Source of the DNA: JBGOTP01 sp041476545
Lineage (GTDB): Bacteria; Acidobacteriota; Vicinamibacteria; Vicinamibacterales; CAVVIG01
DNA length: 8,629 bases
Assembly (NCBI GenBank): GCA_041476545.1
Contig: JBGOTP010000229.1
Coordinates: 1-8,629, forward strand
Reading direction: 5' to 3'
Below the pieces are notes generated by a model. It did not search any database. It was not told where the DNA came from and worked only from the letters and a program-made list of their open reading frames with translations. Shown here piece by piece: positions 6,074-8,629 of this stretch. Numbering within the stretch: position 1 is the first letter of the stretch; each line of letters starts with the position of its first letter. Position numbers and translations under genes: made by a program.

Positions 6074-7740
6074 TGATGATGGACTACCAGCTCTTGATCC
6101 CTGCCGTGGTCCGGCGGGCCGAGACGCTTTTTGGACACAAGACCGTGGTCACCCGGCGTCCGGACCGGACGATCGTGCGTCATTCCCTCCGCGAGGTCCT
6201 CGATCGCACGAAGCGTCTTGGCGCCGCCTTGCAGCAGCTGGGTGTGCGGCCTGGCGATCGTGTCGCGACGCTGGCCTGGGCCGGCCATCAGCACCTCGAG
6301 GCGTACTACGCGATTCCCTCCATCGGTGCCGTTCTCCATACGTTGAACCTCCGCCTCCATCACGACGACGTGTCGTACATCGTGAACGATGCAGACGACC
6401 GTGTGCTCATCGTGGACGAGAGCATGCTCGACTTGTGGAACCTGGTCCGGCCGCACGTAAAGATTGAACACGTGATCGTGACCGGCCGCGGCGGCTCGGG
6501 CGCGAGAGTCAGCTCGGGCGCCAGCGCGGGTGCGGGCGCGACGCCTCCGGCCAACCTCATCGACTACGAGGAACTTCTGGCCGCGACGGATCCCTCGCGC
6601 TTTGTCGAATGGGAAGGCGATGAACGCGAGGCGGCCGCCATGTGCTACACCTCGGGCACCACGGGCCGGCCGAAAGGTGTGTTGTATTCGCATCGGGCGC
6701 TCGTGCTGCACTCGATGGCGGAGGGGATGCGCGATTCGCTGGCGCTCGCGGAAGACGACACCGTCCTGCCGATTGTCCCGATGTTTCATGTCAACGCGTG
6801 GGGGCTTCCGTTCAGTTGCGCGATGTTCGGCTGCAATCAGGTGTATGCCGGTCCCTACATGGATTCCAAGAGCGTGCTGGAGTTGCTCGTGTCCGAGCGC
6901 GTCACGCTCACTGGCGGAGTGCCCACCGTGTGGATCGGCATGTTGCAGGATCTCGACAGGAATCCCGGCGCGTACGACCTCAGCCACCTCCGTTCGATTG
7001 TGGTGGGCGGAAGTGCGGTGCCGCCCACGATGATCCGTGCGTTCGAGGAACGGCACGGGCTCCACATTCTCCAGTTGTGGGGCATGACCGAGATGTCGCC
7101 ACTCGGCACCATGGGCGCGTTGCCGCTGGCCATGCGGGACGCGCCGGTCGAGGCGCGCATCCGCTACCGGGCCAAGCAAGGCACCCCGCTGCCGTTTGTC
7201 GAGATTCGGGCGCGGAGCGAGAAGGGGCTCGTCCCGTGGGATGGACAGACGATGGGGGAGCTCGAGGTGCGAGGGCCGTGGGTGGCGTCAGAGTATTTCA
7301 ACGTGCCAGGATCATCCGACGATCGCTTCACGAGCGACGGCTGGTTCAGAACCGGCGACATCGTGACGATCGAGGAGCGCGGGTGCATCGAGATTGCGGA
7401 TCGCTCGAAGGATCTGGTGAAGTCGGGGGGCGAGTGGATTAGCTCAGTGGCACTCGAAACAGCGCTCATGGGTCACCCCGCCGTTGCTGAAGCCGCCGTG
7501 GTGGCCGTCCCTCACCCCAAATGGGACGAGCGTCCGCTGGCCGTGGTGGTCCTGAAGCCGGAGCAGACGGCGACACAGGAAGAGCTACTGGCGTTTCTCG
7601 CGCCGAAGTTCGCCAAATGGTGGCTTCCCGACGTGATTGAGTTTGCCTCGGAGATTCCGCGGACGTCGGTGGGGAAGTTCAAGAAGTCGGTTCTTCGGGA
7701 AAAGTTTCAGGATCTGTACAACGGAAGGAGACCCCAATGA
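6064..7740 (+). CDS. Acyl-CoA synthetase (fatty-acid-CoA ligase, ANL superfamily)
   Basis: The product has 558 residues. It should activate a fatty or related carboxylic acid with ATP and CoA through an acyl-AMP intermediate, in the cytosol. The AMP-binding P-loop motif is at 195-205 (YTSGTTGRPKG), the aromatic/acyl motif at 339-344 (WGMTEM), T430-G-D432 in the ribose-binding segment, the hinge motif DRSKDLVKSGGEW at 446-458, and the catalytic lysine K538 in PRTSVGKFKK. The sequence resembles the medium/long-chain AlkK-like ligases; exact chain length cannot be told. The start MRGLMMDY fits what I recall of homologues, though ATGs at 6076 and 6079 are alternatives; none has a Shine-Dalgarno. 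Residues about 142-159 are a Gly/Ser/Ala-rich insert from a short tandem duplication. The stop overlaps the next start (ATGA). Confidence 0.93.
   Translation: MRGLMMDYQLLIPAVVRRAETLFGHKTVVTRRPDRTIVRHSLREVLDRTKRLGAALQQLGVRPGDRVATLAWAGHQHLEAYYAIPSIGAVLHTLNLRLHHDDVSYIVNDADDRVLIVDESMLDLWNLVRPHVKIEHVIVTGRGGSGARVSSGASAGAGATPPANLIDYEELLAATDPSRFVEWEGDEREAAAMCYTSGTTGRPKGVLYSHRALVLHSMAEGMRDSLALAEDDTVLPIVPMFHVNAWGLPFSCAMFGCNQVYAGPYMDSKSVLELLVSERVTLTGGVPTVWIGMLQDLDRNPGAYDLSHLRSIVVGGSAVPPTMIRAFEERHGLHILQLWGMTEMSPLGTMGALPLAMRDAPVEARIRYRAKQGTPLPFVEIRARSEKGLVPWDGQTMGELEVRGPWVASEYFNVPGSSDDRFTSDGWFRTGDIVTIEERGCIEIADRSKDLVKSGGEWISSVALETALMGHPAVAEAAVVAVPHPKWDERPLAVVVLKPEQTATQEELLAFLAPKFAKWWLPDVIEFASEIPRTSVGKFKKSVLREKFQDLYNGRRPQ
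6494..6529 (+). repeat. 18-bp in-frame tandem duplication inside the ligase gene
   Basis: GCTCGGGCGCGAG (6494-6506) and GCTCGGGCGCCAG (6512-6524) match at 12 of 13 positions with an 18-base offset, i.e. six codons. The encoded stretch (GSGARVSSGASAGAGA) is low in complexity and lies in a surface-loop position between two recognisable conserved segments of the ligase, so the reading frame and likely the activity are kept. Confidence 0.6.
7723..7730 (+). promoter_or_regulatory. Shine-Dalgarno (GGAAGGAG) for the DUF1161 gene
   Basis: GGAAGGAG lies within the last codons of the ligase gene, six bases before the ATG at 7737. With the ATGA overlap it fixes the start and indicates translational coupling to the ligase. 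Confidence 0.8.
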
Positions 7741-7994
7741 AACGGAACGTGTTCACATTCGCCATCACATTGCTACTGCTCGCCGTGCCGGCCGTGGCCC
7801 AGGATGCCGCCAAGAGCGCCCCTTCGCAGAAGAAAGACTGCGAAGAGTTGAAGAAGGAGATCGCTGCCAAATTGGACGCAAAGGGCGCAAAGAACTACGA
7901 ACTGAATATCGTCAAGAACGATGACGTCAAAGACCAGACGGTCGTCGGTAGCTGCGAAGCGGGTACGATGAAGATCACCTACAAAAGGAGGTGA
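7737..7994 (+). CDS. Small exported protein, DUF1161 family
   Basis: The product has 85 residues. It has a clear signal peptide (MKRNVFTFAITLLLLAVPAVAQ, likely cut near residue 22), leaving a mature peptide of about 63 residues in the periplasm or outside. The core pattern, CEELKKEIAAKLDAKGAKNYEL, then a D-V-K-D-x-x-VVGSCEAGT-KI-Y ending, matches what I know of DUF1161. C35 and C73 probably form a disulfide. The family has no known function. It is translationally coupled to the upstream ligase by ATGA overlap and carries the ribosome site of the next gene in its final codons. Family call is by eye, fairly sure. Confidence 0.85.
   Translation: MKRNVFTFAITLLLLAVPAVAQDAAKSAPSQKKDCEELKKEIAAKLDAKGAKNYELNIVKNDDVKDQTVVGSCEAGTMKITYKRR
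7983..7991 (+). promoter_or_regulatory. Near-perfect Shine-Dalgarno (AAAAGGAGG) deciding the GTG start
   Basis: AAAAGGAGG, followed by TGA, is close to the full anti-16S complement and ends six bases before GTG at 7998. It is part of the last codons (Lys-Arg-Arg-stop) of the DUF1161 gene. It makes the GTG at 7998 the clear start of the next gene. Confidence 0.88.
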
Positions 7995-7997
7995 CGC

Positions 7998-8629
7998 GTG
8001 AATTCAGTGAAGAGCGCCTTGCTGTTGGCAGTGCTGTTGTGGGATCCGGCTTCAGCCGGATTGGATCGCACGCCGTGGGGTTCGGCTTTAGCCGGATGGC
8101 GCGTGGTCGGACACGCGCAGGCCCCGGCCGGTCGGGGACAGGCGCCGGCTGACCAGGGACAAGCGCCCGGGCCCGCACGCGGAAGGGGACAGGCACCGGC
8201 GGGTCGAGGTGCGGGTCGCGGACGAGCGTCCGCCGCCGGTGGCCCATGGTTTGGTCTCCCGCTGCCGCCGCCCTTCGGCAAGGATCCAGCGGTCATCGTC
8301 GGCGACCGCGCGCCGAGGCCCGTGATTCTTCCCCCGGGCGAGCCGGCGAACCCGGAGTTCATCGGCGCCACGATTCGCGCGGACCTCGAAACGATCGTCG
8401 GCTTCTCGAAGGAGAGTCGAGCCACCAAGGAATTCGGATCCGGGCAGATGTGGGGCCGCGTGTCGGGTTTCCCCTCCGGATCGAAGACGGTCGCCTGGGC
8501 GGCCGACCAGTTCCGCAAGGCCGGCATCACGAACGTCAAGATTCAACCGATCAACGTCGACCCCGCCACGCGTTTCTGGCTGCCGCTGTCGTGGGAAGTG
8601 CGGATCCTCGGCGATCCGGCGTTCGGTCC
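7998..8629 (+). CDS. Secreted protein, probable M28-family metallopeptidase (3' end outside window)
   Basis: Only the first 210 codons are present, open to the window end; I translated them by hand. The GTG start is fixed by a near-perfect Shine-Dalgarno. A hydrophobic segment (residues 7-15, ALLLAVLLW) starts a signal peptide; residues about 15-35 come from palindromic repeats; two possible signal-peptidase sites are PASA (17-20) and GHAQA (38-42). Residues 41-75 are a Gln-Ala-Pro-Ala-Gly-Arg-Gly type low-complexity linker. From about 129 the sequence (DLETIVGFSKESRA ... GRVSGFPSGSKTV ... WAADQFRKAGI ... WLPLSWEVRILGDPAFG) looks like the N-terminal part of the PA-domain-containing M28 peptidases common in Acidobacteriota. 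The zinc ligands would be beyond the window, so the enzyme call rests on this N-terminal likeness alone. It is the third gene of the ligase operon. Confidence 0.7.
   Translation, partial: MNSVKSALLLAVLLWDPASAGLDRTPWGSALAGWRVVGHAQAPAGRGQAPADQGQAPGPARGRGQAPAGRGAGRGRASAAGGPWFGLPLPPPFGKDPAVIVGDRAPRPVILPPGEPANPEFIGATIRADLETIVGFSKESRATKEFGSGQMWGRVSGFPSGSKTVAWAADQFRKAGITNVKIQPINVDPATRFWLPLSWEVRILGDPAFG
8043..8099. repeat. Pair of palindromic interspersed repeat units
   Basis: Unit 1 is TCCGGCT-TC-AGCCGGA (8045-8060), with perfect 7-bp arms; unit 2 is TTCGGCT-TT-AGCCGGA (8081-8096), with one G-T pair. They are 36 bases apart (12 codons), and the spacer after unit 1 partly recurs after unit 2 (CGC..CGTGG). 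Units of this kind appear in many copies in Vicinamibacteria genomes as I recall, often read as GFSR or RLKPD peptides when they fall inside reading frames. Here they lie in frame within the signal region of the peptidase gene. Confidence 0.8.
8118..8210 (+). repeat. Degenerate 21-bp coding repeats (QAPAGRG-type heptapeptide)
   Basis: Four units starting CAGGC or CAAGC at 8118, 8139, 8160 and 8190 encode variants of Gln-Ala-Pro-Ala-Gly-Arg-Gly (the third is longer by nine bases). They form a flexible, probably disordered linker between the signal region and the folded part of the peptidase. Copy number may vary between strains without breaking the frame. Confidence 0.65.

Noticed and set aside
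6046..7179. Minus-strand open frame of 377 codons
   Set aside because: It is antisense to the acyl-CoA ligase, has His/Arg-rich composition and no recognisable domain, and would also cover the divergent gap.
8045..8096. Rho-independent terminator from the palindromes
   Set aside because: The hairpins have no following T-run and sit inside a coding frame just after its start.
7979..8539. Minus-strand open frame of 186 codons
   Set aside because: Antisense to the peptidase gene; the opposite strand has the near-perfect ribosome site, signal peptide and conserved-looking sequence.

Overview
The window is high-GC bacterial chromosomal DNA with no rRNA, tRNA, CRISPR array or transposase that I can see. 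Domain content, codon bias and two kinds of short interspersed repeat (an AATTGGGT-type octamer array and palindromic GGATCCGGCTTCAGCCGGAT-type units) suggest an uncultured or soil Acidobacteriota, probably class Vicinamibacteria. That placement comes from recollection of repeat style and family look, not from a search.

Left three quarters (1-6019), all on the minus strand: one gene cluster of the MoxR / von Willebrand factor A (Bat, 'aerotolerance'-type) kind. In transcription order it is a MoxR AAA+ ATPase (6019-4970), a DUF58 protein (4973-4047), a secreted/single-pass membrane protein with a BatD-like periplasmic part (4050-2674), a membrane VWA protein (2677-1574, BatA-like), a small signal-peptide protein with a helical, TPR-like middle (1556-852), and a second membrane VWA protein (795 to beyond position 1, BatB-like, cut by the window edge). 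The first four genes are joined by 4-base stop/start overlaps (ATGA, ATGA, GTGA), so they are almost certainly one operon with translational coupling. The fifth has the only strong Shine-Dalgarno of the set. The sixth follows a 56-base gap that is nearly filled by six 8-bp repeats. The expected working model, from the family, is that the MoxR ATPase acts as a chaperone for metal-binding VWA/DUF58 partners, with the VWA and BatD-like proteins working at or in the inner membrane.

Right quarter (6064-8629), all on the plus strand and divergent from moxR across only 44 bases: an acyl-CoA synthetase of the ANL superfamily (6064-7740), a small exported DUF1161-type protein (7737-7994, ATGA overlap with the ligase stop), and the first 210 codons of a secreted protein that looks like an M28-family metallopeptidase (7998 to beyond the window end). 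Its Shine-Dalgarno lies inside the last codons of the DUF1161 gene. The three are closely coupled, but I see no clear shared pathway.

The most unusual things are small-scale. A pair of palindromic interspersed repeats lies in frame inside the signal-peptide region of the peptidase gene. The octamer array occupies the translation-initiation region of the second VWA gene. A GC-rich hairpin places the ligase ATG in its loop. An 18-bp in-frame duplication forms a Gly/Ser/Ala-rich insert in the ligase. I see no wholly new multi-gene system; the Bat-type cluster is a known class with a somewhat unusual gene order.
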